Positions 27,757 through 36,368 of a stretch of 64,000 nucleotides of DNA are shown in pieces (positions within the stretch are counted from its first letter, which is position 1; each line of letters starts with the position of its first letter). The position numbers and the translations under genes are program-made. The notes under the pieces are model-generated. The model was not told where the DNA came from. It searched no databases and saw only the letters and a list, made by a program, of their open reading frames with translations. The stretch is from positions 248,001 through 312,000 of the forward strand of contig JAJEFA010000010.1 of NCBI GenBank assembly GCA_022820725.1, in the 5' to 3' direction. The stretch is from Candidatus Binatia bacterium. GTDB lineage: Bacteria > Desulfobacterota > Binatia > Bin18.

Positions 27757-28323
27757 TTATGCAGCCGGAAACGTGTGGTACGTCATGAAAACGTCAGCGT
27801 CCTGCTGGGCAAAAAACACCAGACGGACTGCTGTGATCGTCGCGTCGGCAGCCAAGAAGTCGGCAATTGCCCGCGAGGCAACTGCCGCGGCCTCCTCACG
27901 CGGATAGCCGTACACACCGGTAGAGATGGCCGGGAAAGCCAGCATCGTCAGCTCATGCTGTCTGGCAAGCGAGAGGGAGTTGCGGTAACAGGCAGAGAGC
28001 AGATCAGCTGCCTGCTCTCCGGCAGTACCATAGACCGGCCCGACCGTATGAATCACATACCGAGCCGGTAGGCGGCCGGCCGTAGTGAGGACGGCTTCAC
28101 CCGTGGGCAACCCATCAGGATAACGGGTCCGCCGCAGTTCCTGACAGGCCGCAAGAATATCCGGCCCGCCCGCCCGATGAATGGCGCCGTCCACACCCCC
28201 GCCGCCCAGCAGGCTTGCGTTGGCCGCATTTACTACGGCAGCGACCCGCTGTTGGGTAATGTCACCCACCAGGACGGAAACGCGCCCGTTGAGAAATATG
28301 TGCGGCGTCGAGGTTTGTGACAT
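27757..28323 (-). CDS. Macro-domain ADP-ribose hydrolase (YmdB-like)
   Basis: A 188-residue single macro domain. VVNAANASLLGGGGVDGAIHRAGG is the ADP-ribose pocket, and YVIHTVGPVYG plus FPAISTGVYGYPREEAA are the later loops. Bacterial members remove O-acetyl-ADP-ribose or ADP-ribose from proteins. Length fits. The ATG lacks a strong ribosome-binding site. It is separated by 34 bases from the small ferredoxin gene on the same strand. Confidence 0.93.
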   Translation of the reverse strand: MSQTSTPHIFLNGRVSVLVGDITQQRVAAVVNAANASLLGGGGVDGAIHRAGGPDILAACQELRRTRYPDGLPTGEAVLTTAGRLPARYVIHTVGPVYGTAGEQAADLLSACYRNSLSLARQHELTMLAFPAISTGVYGYPREEAAAVASRAIADFLAADATITAVRLVFFAQQDADVFMTYHTFPAA

Positions 28324-28357
28324 ACGAGCAGCCGCAGAAAAACGGCCCTATCCCGCT

Positions 28358-28540
28358 TTAATCTTCCTGCACGGTCAGCGCCCCTGACGGACATTTGGCA
28401 ACAACGGCCCGAACCTCGTCGTCTGACGCCGCGCTGGGATCAATCACGAATTCCCCACCTTCAACCTTAAAGACTTGTGGCAGGCTCTTCACACAATTTG
28501 CCGAATGCGTGCAGACTTCCTCGTCCCAGTTCACTTTCAT
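28358..28540 (-). CDS. Small single-cluster ferredoxin
   Basis: A 60-residue protein with Cys at 10, 16 and 50 (VCTHSANC, KCPSGAL), the divergent mono-cluster ferredoxin pattern seen beside P450 and other oxygenase genes. Only three Cys are present, so it holds either a 3Fe-4S cluster or a 4Fe-4S cluster with one non-Cys ligand. GGGAGGG precedes the ATG. It diverges from the aldehyde oxidoreductase cluster and could serve any oxidoreductase in the region. Confidence 0.85.
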   Translation of the reverse strand: MKVNWDEEVCTHSANCVKSLPQVFKVEGGEFVIDPSAASDDEVRAVVAKCPSGALTVQED

Positions 28541-28725
28541 AACTACGCCCTCCCGTATGGTGTTGATCTCTGTAGCCTAGCGCTTTCCCTAGGTGATCGG
28601 CAAGGCGGCCTTAGAGCAGAAAGCATGTATGGTCTGCTGATGCCGGTTGCCGTTCTTGATCGCCTGACTTTTGTGGCATTCTGCGGACGAATCTGTTAGA
28701 GAAAATGCAGGAGGGTCAACACCAT

Positions 28726-29217
28726 ATGAAACAATTGCGCGTAATTACTGAGAAGTGTACGAGCTGCGTGCAGTGCGAGCTGGCTTGTGCCTTTGTCCAA
28801 ACCGGAACCTTTCAGCCATCCCGTTCCGTCATTCGCGTCCATATCTTTGACGAGCAGGCCGTCTATGCACCCTATACCTGCTTTCAGTGCGATGAGGCCT
28901 GGTGCCTGACGGCCTGTCCGGTGAATGCGATTGGCATTGACTCGGACACGAACGCCAAGGTGGTGATGGACGATGTGTGTGTCGGCTGTGCGGTCTGCAC
29001 GGTAGCCTGCCCGTACGGCACCATGTTCTATAACCCGGATACCCACAAAGCCTTCAAGTGTGACCTGTGTGGCGGTGACCCGGCGTGCGTCAAGTCATGC
29101 CCAACCGGCGCACTTGAATACGTGGATATGGATCAGCCGGACTGGCTGGCCAGTTGGGCGGACAAAGTCAACCGGGGTTTTCAACATATGCAGGACGAAG
29201 AAGGAGGCAACGCATGA
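28726..29217 (+). CDS. aorA: Polyferredoxin subunit of an AOR-type enzyme (AorA-like)
   Basis: A 163-residue protein with four 4Fe-4S cluster motifs: C11-x2-C-x2-C-x3-C21 (KCTSCVQCELAC), CFQCDEAWCLTAC, CVGCAVCTVAC and CDLCGGDPACVKSC. This HycB/DmsB-like layout is that of the electron-transfer subunit of AorABC aldehyde oxidoreductase. ATG 28726 is preferred over 28705 because AGGAGGG lies ten bases upstream. Its stop overlaps the start of the catalytic subunit (ATGA). It would pass electrons from the tungsten subunit to the FAD subunit. Confidence 0.85.
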   Translation: MKQLRVITEKCTSCVQCELACAFVQTGTFQPSRSVIRVHIFDEQAVYAPYTCFQCDEAWCLTACPVNAIGIDSDTNAKVVMDDVCVGCAVCTVACPYGTMFYNPDTHKAFKCDLCGGDPACVKSCPTGALEYVDMDQPDWLASWADKVNRGFQHMQDEEGGNA

Positions 29218-31073
29218 GCGCGACCAATACAATGCACGGCTGGACCGGGACTGTCCTGCGCGTCAATCTGACCACCGGTGCCATCACCAAGGAACCGCTG
29301 AACGCAGAATGGGCCAGAGACTATGTCGGCGGCCGCGGGCTCGGCGTCAAATATCTCTCCGAAGAGATGGACCCCAGCGTCGATCCGCTCAGCCCGGAGA
29401 ACAAGATGATCTTTGCCACCGGACCGCTGACCGGTACCAACGCGTCCTGCGGCTCACGCTATATGGTCGTCACCAAGGGCGCACTGACCAATGCTATTAC
29501 CACCTCGAATTCCGGCGGCTTCTGGGGGCCGGAGATGAAATTCGCCGGCTATGACATGATCATCCTGGAGGGCAAGGCCGCGCAGCCGTCCTATCTGTGG
29601 ATCTATGACGACCGGGTGGAACTGCGCGAGGCGACCCACCTGTGGGGCAAGACGGTCTGGCAGACCGAAGAAGCCCTCCGCGCCGAACTCGGCGTACCCG
29701 ACACCATCATTGCCAGCATCGGCCCGGCCGGAGAAAACCTGGTACGCTTTGCCTGTATCATGAACGACCTGCACCGGGCCGCGGGCCGGTCCGGCGTGGG
29801 CGCGGTGATGGGCTCCAAAAATCTCAAGGCCATTGCCCTGCGCGGCACCGGCGGGGTCTCTCTGGCAGACCCGCAGGCCTATCTGGAAGGCCAGTGGGCC
29901 ATGAAGGAAAAGCTGCGGCAGTCGCCCGTGACCGCCGAGGGCCTGCCCATGTACGGCACCGAAGTGCTGGTCAACGTGATTAACGAGCACGGCGCGCTAC
30001 CGACCCGCAACCATCAGCAGACCGTCTTTGATGAAGCCGAAAACATCAGCGGTGAAACCCTGACCGAAACCCGCCTGGTCGCCAATAAAGCCTGTTTCTC
30101 CTGCACCATTGCCTGTGGGCGGGTCAGCACCCTGCCGGGCGAAGCCTCCTCGAAATACTCGGTCACCACCAATCCGCAAAACTGGAAGATCGCCGGCGAG
30201 GGCCCCGAGTACGAAGCGGCCTGGGCCATGGGCTCGGAGTGTGGCGTGGGCGACCTGGACGCGCTGATCAAGGCCAACTGGCTGTGTAACGACCTGGGTA
30301 TGGATTCCATCAGCTTTGGGGCCAGCGTAGCCGCGGCCATGGAGTTGTTCGAGAAGGGTGTGGTCAGCCAGGACGAAACCGGGATTCCGCTGGAGTTCGG
30401 CAGCGCGGAAGCCCTCGTCGCCATGGCCGAGAAGACCGCCTACCGGCAGGGCTTTGGTGATGCCGTGGCCGAAGGCTCCAAACGCATGACCGAGACGCTG
30501 GGCCGACCCGAGTTCTTCATGGGCGTCCGTGGTCAGGAGTTTGCCGCGTACGAAGCCCGCGCCATTCAGGGCATGGGCCTGGGCTATGCAACCTCCAACC
30601 GCGGGGCGTGTCATTTGAAAGCCTATACGGTGGCGGCCGAAATTCTGGGCCTGCCGCGTCAGATGGACCCACGCGCCACAGAGGAGAAAGCGGAGATTAC
30701 CAAAATTTTCCAGGACGCCACCTCAACCGTTGATGCCACCGGCCTGTGCCAATTCCTCACTTTCGGTGTGGGTCTGGAAGAAATGCTGCCCCAACTGTCG
30801 GCCGCCACGGGCGTGCCGTATACGCTGGAAGAACTGGTCCACATCGGAGAGCGCATCTGGAACCTGGAGCGGCTGTGGAACGAACGGGCAGGCTTCACCG
30901 GCAAGGACGACACCCTGCCCAAGCGGATTCTGGAAGAGCCCATCCCGTCCGGCCCGGCCAAGGGCGAGGTCAACCGACTGGGTGAGATGCTGCCCGAGTA
31001 TTACGAACTGCGAGGCTGGGATAAGGACGGCAAAATCTCCGAAGCCAAGAAGAAAGAGCTGGGGCTGGAGTAA
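29214..31073 (+). CDS. aorB: Tungsten-containing aldehyde:ferredoxin oxidoreductase family catalytic subunit (AorB-like)
   Basis: A 619-residue AOR-family protein. The N-terminal GWTGTVLRVNLTTGAI and DYVGGRGLGVKYL segments, MIFATGPLTGTNA and GGFWGPEMKFAGYD form the tungstopterin domain, and the 4Fe-4S ligands are Cys294, Cys297, Cys301 and Cys512. It oxidises aldehydes to acids. ATG 29214 with AAGGAGG is used although the frame is open further upstream. It is flanked by the polyferredoxin and the FAD subunit as in AorABC enzymes of aromatic-degrading bacteria. Substrate within the aldehydes is not determined. Confidence 0.92.
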   Translation: MSATNTMHGWTGTVLRVNLTTGAITKEPLNAEWARDYVGGRGLGVKYLSEEMDPSVDPLSPENKMIFATGPLTGTNASCGSRYMVVTKGALTNAITTSNSGGFWGPEMKFAGYDMIILEGKAAQPSYLWIYDDRVELREATHLWGKTVWQTEEALRAELGVPDTIIASIGPAGENLVRFACIMNDLHRAAGRSGVGAVMGSKNLKAIALRGTGGVSLADPQAYLEGQWAMKEKLRQSPVTAEGLPMYGTEVLVNVINEHGALPTRNHQQTVFDEAENISGETLTETRLVANKACFSCTIACGRVSTLPGEASSKYSVTTNPQNWKIAGEGPEYEAAWAMGSECGVGDLDALIKANWLCNDLGMDSISFGASVAAAMELFEKGVVSQDETGIPLEFGSAEALVAMAEKTAYRQGFGDAVAEGSKRMTETLGRPEFFMGVRGQEFAAYEARAIQGMGLGYATSNRGACHLKAYTVAAEILGLPRQMDPRATEEKAEITKIFQDATSTVDATGLCQFLTFGVGLEEMLPQLSAATGVPYTLEELVHIGERIWNLERLWNERAGFTGKDDTLPKRILEEPIPSGPAKGEVNRLGEMLPEYYELRGWDKDGKISEAKKKELGLE

Positions 31074-31088
31074 AGGAGGTCTGTTGGG

Positions 31089-31197
31089 TCTGTTGAGTCA
31101 TTGGGTTCGTTGAGTCATTGGGTCTGTTGAGTCGATTGAGTCTTTGAGACCCAAAGGACCCTAAGGACCCAAAGGACCCTAAAGACCCAAGAGACCC
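31089..31197 (+). repeat. Two complementary tandem-repeat blocks between aorB and aorC
   Basis: First block: three 17-base units (31089-31139) built around TTGAGTCATTGGG. Second block: two and a partial 18-base units (31148-31197) of GACCCAAAGGACCCTAA. TTGGGTC in and just before the first block (31084-31090, 31118-31124) is the exact complement of GACCCAA in the second (31148, 31166, 31184), so the transcript can fold in several registers just before the aorC ribosome-binding site. Confidence 0.8.
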
Positions 31198-31213
31198 ACA
31201 AGGAACACACGTC

Positions 31214-32644
31214 ATGGCACACCACATCATTATTGGCGGGGGACCGGCCGGGGTGGCCGCAGCGGAAACGATCCGGGCAACCGCAGGCTCCGAAGCGCAG
31301 ATCACCCTCATCTCCAACGAGCCTGCCTACTCGCGCATGGTCCTGCCCTACTACCTGGCGAACGACATTCCGGAGCGGCATGTGCTGACCGGAGACGCGG
31401 CCTATTTTGAACAGCACGGGATTACCTCCGTGTCGGGCCAGGTCGAGAAGGTCGATACCCAGGCGCGTACTGTCACACTTGGTGATGACTCCAGCCACGC
31501 GTTTGACACCCTGCTCATCGCGACCGGCTCTTCGGCCCAGCGTCCGCCTATTACCGGCGTCGACCAGGAAGGCGTGTACACCTTCTGGACGCTCGAAGAC
31601 GCCAAACAGGTCATGGCGAAAGCGCAGGGAACGCCCAGGGCGGTGCTCATTGGTGCCGGCTTTATCGGTTTTATCGTGTTGAATGCCATGGCCAAGCTGG
31701 ACTGGAACCTCTCGGTGGTTGAAACCGAAGCTCAGGTCCTGCCGCGCATGCTCGACGCCACCGGCGCGCAGGCGGTCGGGGGCTGGCTGACCAGCCAGAA
31801 TGTGGCGGTTCACACCGGCGCGCAGGTCCAGAGTATTAGCCGTGAGGGCGAGGCGCTCAGCCTGTCGCTGAGCAACGGCGCCAGCCTGAGTGCGGATATT
31901 GTCATTTTGGCCACGGGCATTCAACCCAACCTGGGCTTTCTCAACGGCTCCGGTATTCACGTTGACGGCGGCATTGTGGTTGACGACTGCATGCAGACCA
32001 ATATTCCCGGCATCTATGCGGCCGGTGATGTTGCCGCCGGGCCGGACCTGCTGAACGGCTCGCCCGCGGTGCATGCAATTCAGCCAACGGCCGTGGACCA
32101 CGGTCGGATTGCCGGCGCCAACATGGCCGGCCAAGAGACGCACTATCCGGGCAGCCTACTGCTCAACGTATTGGATGTCATCAATCTGCACTGTGCCAGC
32201 TTTGGCCAGTGGCGGACAGATGCGAATGAGTCGATCACCACCGTCTGGAACCCGACGCGCCCGATTTATCGTAAATACGTCTGGGACGGCGACCGCATGG
32301 TCGGAGCGCTGTTTGTCGGACCGATTGACGATGTCACCATGCTGAACGATGTTGGTATGGTCAAAGGACTCATTCAGACACAGCAGGCCCTGGGAAACTG
32401 GGCAGACTACGTCAAAGAGAACCCGACCGATGTGCGTCGCGCCTATGTCGCCACCGGGACCGCGCAGAAACTGGTCAGCCACACCCTCTTGGGTGCACCT
32501 GCCACGGCGCGCGCCTACCGGGTAGACGGGAAGACACCCCCGGCCTGGCAAAAAGGCTCGCACGGTCCGCTTATCGGCTCTCGCCCGGACGCGCTGGATA
32601 CGCTCCCACGGACACCGACACCAGGCATTGAAAAGGGTGAATAA
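31214..32644 (+). CDS. aorC: NAD(P)/FAD-dependent oxidoreductase (AorC-like)
   Basis: A 476-residue pyridine-nucleotide-disulfide-type flavoprotein. The FAD motif HIIIGGGPAGVAAAETI is at the start, the second Rossmann motif VLIGAGFIGFIVLNAMA is near residue 150 (its last Gly is replaced), and GIYAAGDVAAGP closes the FAD site. No redox-active Cys pair is seen. As the FAD subunit of AorABC it would connect the Fe-S chain to NAD or another acceptor. It follows aorB after a 140-base repeat-rich spacer and precedes the MoaD-like gene by three bases. AAGGAAC is the likely ribosome-binding site. Confidence 0.88.
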   Translation: MAHHIIIGGGPAGVAAAETIRATAGSEAQITLISNEPAYSRMVLPYYLANDIPERHVLTGDAAYFEQHGITSVSGQVEKVDTQARTVTLGDDSSHAFDTLLIATGSSAQRPPITGVDQEGVYTFWTLEDAKQVMAKAQGTPRAVLIGAGFIGFIVLNAMAKLDWNLSVVETEAQVLPRMLDATGAQAVGGWLTSQNVAVHTGAQVQSISREGEALSLSLSNGASLSADIVILATGIQPNLGFLNGSGIHVDGGIVVDDCMQTNIPGIYAAGDVAAGPDLLNGSPAVHAIQPTAVDHGRIAGANMAGQETHYPGSLLLNVLDVINLHCASFGQWRTDANESITTVWNPTRPIYRKYVWDGDRMVGALFVGPIDDVTMLNDVGMVKGLIQTQQALGNWADYVKENPTDVRRAYVATGTAQKLVSHTLLGAPATARAYRVDGKTPPAWQKGSHGPLIGSRPDALDTLPRTPTPGIEKGE

Positions 32645-32647
32645 TCG

Positions 32648-32902
32648 ATGCAGGTCAGTATCAAGCTCTTTGCCAATCTTCGGAAAAAACTACCCAAAGG
32701 CTCTCTGGGGAAAGCCACGCTTGATCTCGCAGATCAGGCAACGGTTAATGATCTGATTCATCATCTCGACATTCCTCTCGACCTGGCCCAAATGGTTCTG
32801 GTCAACGGCGAGCAGACCCGGGAGTTCGATCAGGCACTTGCGGACGGCGACCAGGTCAGCATCTTCCCGCCGGTGGCCGGCGGGAACGAGTGCAACATCT
32901 GA
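32648..32902 (+). CDS. MoaD/ThiS-like ubiquitin-fold protein with a C-terminal extension
   Basis: An 84-residue beta-grasp protein. It starts MQVSIKLFANLRKKLPKG, has LADGDQVSIFPPVAGG near its end and fits MoaD/ThiS well. These proteins carry sulfur on the terminal Gly-Gly. Here five residues (NECNI) follow the GG, so the active form would need trimming, as known for QbsE cut by a JAMM protease. It lies three bases after aorC, so it probably supplies sulfur for the tungstopterin cofactor of this enzyme. Start codon context is weak (GGGTGA). Confidence 0.85.
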   Translation: MQVSIKLFANLRKKLPKGSLGKATLDLADQATVNDLIHHLDIPLDLAQMVLVNGEQTREFDQALADGDQVSIFPPVAGGNECNI

Positions 32903-32974
32903 CGTGAAGAGGCGGTCAAACCGTTTCGATAACCCGCCTTTTCACCGTCCGCCTCCCTTCAACCAGTACACCCC

Positions 32975-34726
32975 TCAGCGGGGAATGATCGGCAGCACCA
33001 CATGCGAGGGATGGGCCTCATCATGAAAGACGTGCTGGAGAGCCGGCTCTAAACGACTGGCCTCACCGCTAGCCTCACCGGTCTGCGGATTACGATCAAA
33101 ACGCGGAAAGTTTGAGCTGGCAATTTCAAGCCGAATACAGTGCCCGGCCTTGAAGACATTGCTGGTTGCCCACACGTCTATCGTAAACTCGTATACCTCA
33201 CCGGGCTGGAGGAGCGTGGCCTGGGCTTTCGAGGCTCGATAGCGGCCACGAATGATGCCGTCCGTCAGGTTCTGGGCATATCCTTCGGGATGCACGTCCA
33301 CCAGCTTGGCCGTAAAATCCGTATCAACCGCGCTGGTCGCCGCATACAGGGCCACCGAGACAGGTCCGGTGACCTCGACGTCCTGCTCCAGTACGGGGGT
33401 GGTGTACACCAGCACGTCTTCCCGCTCTTCCACGGAGCGTTGATCGAACGCCCCGCCGGGAACGGCCGCCGGCCAGCAGCATAACCCGCCGCCTTTGGTC
33501 GGAACGGGGTGACGCGGGTCGGAGACGAAGACATCCGCCGGCTCGCTACGTGGAGCCTCAGGGCTCAGGCTACCATCACCGTGCAGGCCATTCGCTTTAC
33601 CGGTGCTGTGCAAATAGTATGGCGTATATTGCGTCCGAGCCAGCGGCCACTCGTTCTCATTCCGCCACACATTTTCGCCCATGACGAAAATACGCACCGG
33701 CGGCTCTTCCAACAGGCCATTCTGTTTACCTTTGAGCCAGTAGTCAAACCAGCGCAGGTGCAATCCGTCCATGCCCGCGGCCAGTTGTGTTGTTGAGAGT
33801 CCAAAATTGGCTTCACCCACAACATTGTTCAGCGGCAGCGCATGGTGCCACGGACCGATAACGAGCTTTTGGCCATCGCGGGCCTTCGGTGTAGCGCCGC
33901 GCTCGCGCATCCCCAGATAATTACGAATCGTGCCACCCAGGAAGATGTCGTACCAGCCGCCGACATTACAGGCCGGAACGGGAATCGTGTCATGCCGGTT
34001 TTCGATATTGAACTGTGCCCAGTAGTCGTCGTCGTCAGGATGTGCCACCCAGTCGTAAAAATAGGACGCAGACTGATGAAAGAATGGAAAATCTTTAAGC
34101 GGCAGGTGACGAAACGCCTCACACATATCGTCAATCCCGGACAGGAGTTGGCCGACCCCATCCCGCAGTTCGGGCCGGTCTTTCGCCAGCCGCATGGCCG
34201 TATCGGGCGCCAGGCCGGTCATGGTCCAGCTCGCATTAAAGCCCAGCGCAAAGGCCCCGCCCTGATACGTCCAGCCCTCGTGATAATCGGACGCCGTAAT
34301 CAGCGGAAAGATCGCTTTCAAATGGGGCGGCCGGCTCAGCGCGGCCAACCACTGAGTGGCCCCAACGTAGGATGCGCCATACATGCCCACATTGCCGTCT
34401 GACCACGGCTGCACGCCACACCATTCAACCGTATCATAGCCGTCGGCTATATCGTCGCGAAAGGTGTAAAACTCTCCGTCCGAGGCGTAGCGTCCACGCG
34501 AGTCCTGGACGACGACAGCATAGCCCTCACTGGCGGTCCGGATAATATCAAGCATGAGCATGGCAATCGTTGTCAGCCCTTTGTCGTACGGGGTCCGCTG
34601 CAAGATAACCGGATGCCTGCCCGTTGCCGGACGATAGACATCGGCGCGCAGCAGTGTGCCGTCCCGCATGGGGATGGCCACATCTCTTTCAACCGTCAGG
34701 GTGGACTCGCTCGTGGACTCGCTCAT
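32975..34726 (-). CDS. CocE/NonD-family hydrolase
   Basis: A 583-residue serine hydrolase of the X-Pro dipeptidyl-peptidase/cocaine-esterase family. The N-terminal alpha/beta domain holds PVILQRTPYDKG and the nucleophile elbow MYGASYVGATQW with Ser119. The C-terminal jelly-roll region contains SVALYAATSAVDTDF and GHCIRLEIASSNFPRFDRN. The start at 34726 has AAGGAGG overlapping the stop of the upstream aldo/keto reductase; the open frame upstream of it belongs to that gene's sequence. The N-terminus repeats SEST. It would cleave esters or amides; no signal peptide. Confidence 0.92.
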   Translation of the reverse strand: MSESTSESTLTVERDVAIPMRDGTLLRADVYRPATGRHPVILQRTPYDKGLTTIAMLMLDIIRTASEGYAVVVQDSRGRYASDGEFYTFRDDIADGYDTVEWCGVQPWSDGNVGMYGASYVGATQWLAALSRPPHLKAIFPLITASDYHEGWTYQGGAFALGFNASWTMTGLAPDTAMRLAKDRPELRDGVGQLLSGIDDMCEAFRHLPLKDFPFFHQSASYFYDWVAHPDDDDYWAQFNIENRHDTIPVPACNVGGWYDIFLGGTIRNYLGMRERGATPKARDGQKLVIGPWHHALPLNNVVGEANFGLSTTQLAAGMDGLHLRWFDYWLKGKQNGLLEEPPVRIFVMGENVWRNENEWPLARTQYTPYYLHSTGKANGLHGDGSLSPEAPRSEPADVFVSDPRHPVPTKGGGLCCWPAAVPGGAFDQRSVEEREDVLVYTTPVLEQDVEVTGPVSVALYAATSAVDTDFTAKLVDVHPEGYAQNLTDGIIRGRYRASKAQATLLQPGEVYEFTIDVWATSNVFKAGHCIRLEIASSNFPRFDRNPQTGEASGEASRLEPALQHVFHDEAHPSHVVLPIIPR

Positions 34727-34736
34727 AGGGACCTCC

Positions 34737-35678
34737 TTAATTTCCCGACACGCAATCGACCTGCCCGAACAGGGCGGCCAGCCGCTCACAGTCTGCCAAC
34801 GGCAGCGGTTCTTTGAGCAGCGCAGTAACATTCTCTTTGAGATGCTCGATATTGCCGGTGCCCGTCAAGACGCTGTCCAGCCCAGGCTCATACCGGCAGT
34901 AACGATAGGCCGCCTCGGGAAGAGTACCGGCTTTCCCCGTGTCAGTCAGAAAGCCGAGCACGTCCGGGGCCTCACACAGGGCGGGATCGATTTGGTTTTT
35001 ATCTCTGAGTTCAGCCAGAATTTTTTTCAGATGGGCCGGACGGCTGAGCGCGTTCCGTACGGCGAACATGCCCATCGTCCCAATATTTTTGGCCTGGGTG
35101 TGCTGGAACACCCGCTGGCGGGCGGATTGGTTAAGCAGATTGAAGCCGACCATCACCACGTCCCAGCAGTCGTCTTTCAGAGCCCGCTTGAGCATGGCGT
35201 GCTGCGGGTCGGGAATAAACGCCTCGGTCACACCGAGAAAGCGAACCTTACCCTCCTCGCGCAACCGGCCCAGCACGGGAGCAAGCGTGTCGTACGCATA
35301 CTGGTATTGCCCGGGCCGCACCCCGTGGAGATAGAACACATCCACATAGTCGGTCTGGAGGCGTTTGAGACTATGTTCCACGCCACGTCGCAGTTCCCCG
35401 CCTGGGTTGTCACCCTCAGGGTCCGGGCACAGCTTTTTGGTGGAAATCACCACTTGGTCGCGACCAACGTCCTGTAGCGCCTTGCCGACAATGCCCTCTG
35501 TCCCATACGCCTCGGCAGTATCAATGAGGTTGATGCCCAAGGCTAACGCCTGCCGCACAACACTGATGGATTCCTGTTCGGTTTTGCCCGTTTTCTGCCC
35601 CAATCGGCTGTGGCCGCCGCACCCAAGGCCGACCACACTGACCTTGAGGCCGGTCCGTCCGAGGGTCGTGTATTGCAT
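34737..35678 (-). CDS. Aldo/keto reductase
   Basis: A 313-residue AKR with the complete tetrad: Asp53 and Tyr58 (LIDTAEAYG), a Lys at 81-82 (VVISTKK) and His118 (VFYLHGV). The N-terminus YTTLGRTGLKVSVVGLGCGG is typical. It reduces carbonyls with NADPH. ATG 35678 has GGGGAA ahead; a frame extension of eight codons is possible. It is the first gene of a two-gene operon with the CocE-like hydrolase (10 bases apart). Confidence 0.92.
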   Translation of the reverse strand: MQYTTLGRTGLKVSVVGLGCGGHSRLGQKTGKTEQESISVVRQALALGINLIDTAEAYGTEGIVGKALQDVGRDQVVISTKKLCPDPEGDNPGGELRRGVEHSLKRLQTDYVDVFYLHGVRPGQYQYAYDTLAPVLGRLREEGKVRFLGVTEAFIPDPQHAMLKRALKDDCWDVVMVGFNLLNQSARQRVFQHTQAKNIGTMGMFAVRNALSRPAHLKKILAELRDKNQIDPALCEAPDVLGFLTDTGKAGTLPEAAYRYCRYEPGLDSVLTGTGNIEHLKENVTALLKEPLPLADCERLAALFGQVDCVSGN

Positions 35679-35868
35679 ATATTCCCCGCGCAGTGAGACC
35701 ATCTGGCCTGAAGTCTGGAATCCTCAAACCATATGCCCCTTCCCCTCTTTTCTGCAAGCTATTCAATCCAGACATTTGGGAGCGGGAAAAGAGCGCCTTG
35801 CTTTTCATACGGTCTGGCGTTATGGCCAAAGAGAAGATTTACACACTCATCAGAGGAGGGAACACACC

Positions 35869-36291
35869 ATGGCGAACAAAGATTTTGAGGTTAAACAAAT
35901 CCTGAAGGCCTATCGGCAGGGACTGATCTCGGACGAACTCTTTGCCGAGCAGATGCAGGAGATCGGAGGGAACGGCGCATCCGGCGGACTTGATGTCGCC
36001 AACGTCTTTGACCATCGGGGGAGTGAGGTTGCCAAGCTCCAGGAAACCGATTTGAGCCAGACGGTCGCCTTCACCCTGCCGGCCGGCTATAGCAACGACG
36101 AAGAGAATACCCACAAGGGCGACCAGATTATTTATGTTGTCGAAGGCTGTGCCACCGCCAGAGTGTCCGGCAAAGAGCAGGACATCAAGGCCGGTGATGT
36201 GCTGATGATTCCGGCCGGCGCGCCACATACGCTTCGGACCGGAAACGAGTCGTTCTTTGGCTTTACGATTCTGGCGCCACCGGAACTGTAG
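35869..36291 (+). CDS. Small cupin-domain protein
   Basis: A 140-residue protein. Residues 7-32 (VKQILKAYRQGLISDELFAEQM) form a short helical pair like a SHOCT module. The rest is a single cupin: THKGDQIIYVVEGCATARVSG and KAGDVLMIPAGAPHTLRTG. Of the usual cupin metal ligands the first motif keeps only one His (THKGDQ), while the second has PHTL, so metal binding may be altered. AGAGGAGGG precedes the ATG. A longer upstream open frame is not coding. Function unknown. Confidence 0.82.
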   Translation: MANKDFEVKQILKAYRQGLISDELFAEQMQEIGGNGASGGLDVANVFDHRGSEVAKLQETDLSQTVAFTLPAGYSNDEENTHKGDQIIYVVEGCATARVSGKEQDIKAGDVLMIPAGAPHTLRTGNESFFGFTILAPPEL

Positions 36292-36344
36292 CAACACGTT
36301 CCGGTTCGGACAGCCTCTTCGGCCTTCTTCAGCAAAGCCAATAC

Positions 36345-36368
36345 AGGAGCGCAGCCTGCTGCGCCCCT
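36345..36368. terminator. Palindromic hairpin between convergent genes
   Basis: AGG-A-GCGCAG, loop CCTG, CTGCGC-C-CCT: nine base pairs with one mismatch. It sits between the cupin stop (36291, plus) and the isochorismatase-like stop (36367-36369, minus) and overlaps the last bases of the latter. It could serve as a terminator or be a copy of a dispersed GC-rich palindrome; no second copy was noticed here. Confidence 0.4.

Noticed and set aside
31089-31197. Possible CRISPR array
   Set aside because: Units are 17-18 bases without unique spacers and fall in two complementary blocks; no cas genes are present.
31115-32143. A 342-codon minus-strand frame over the repeats and aorC
   Set aside because: Its C-terminus is a translation of the tandem repeats (WVFRVLWVLRVLW) and the rest is antisense to a clear FAD oxidoreductase.
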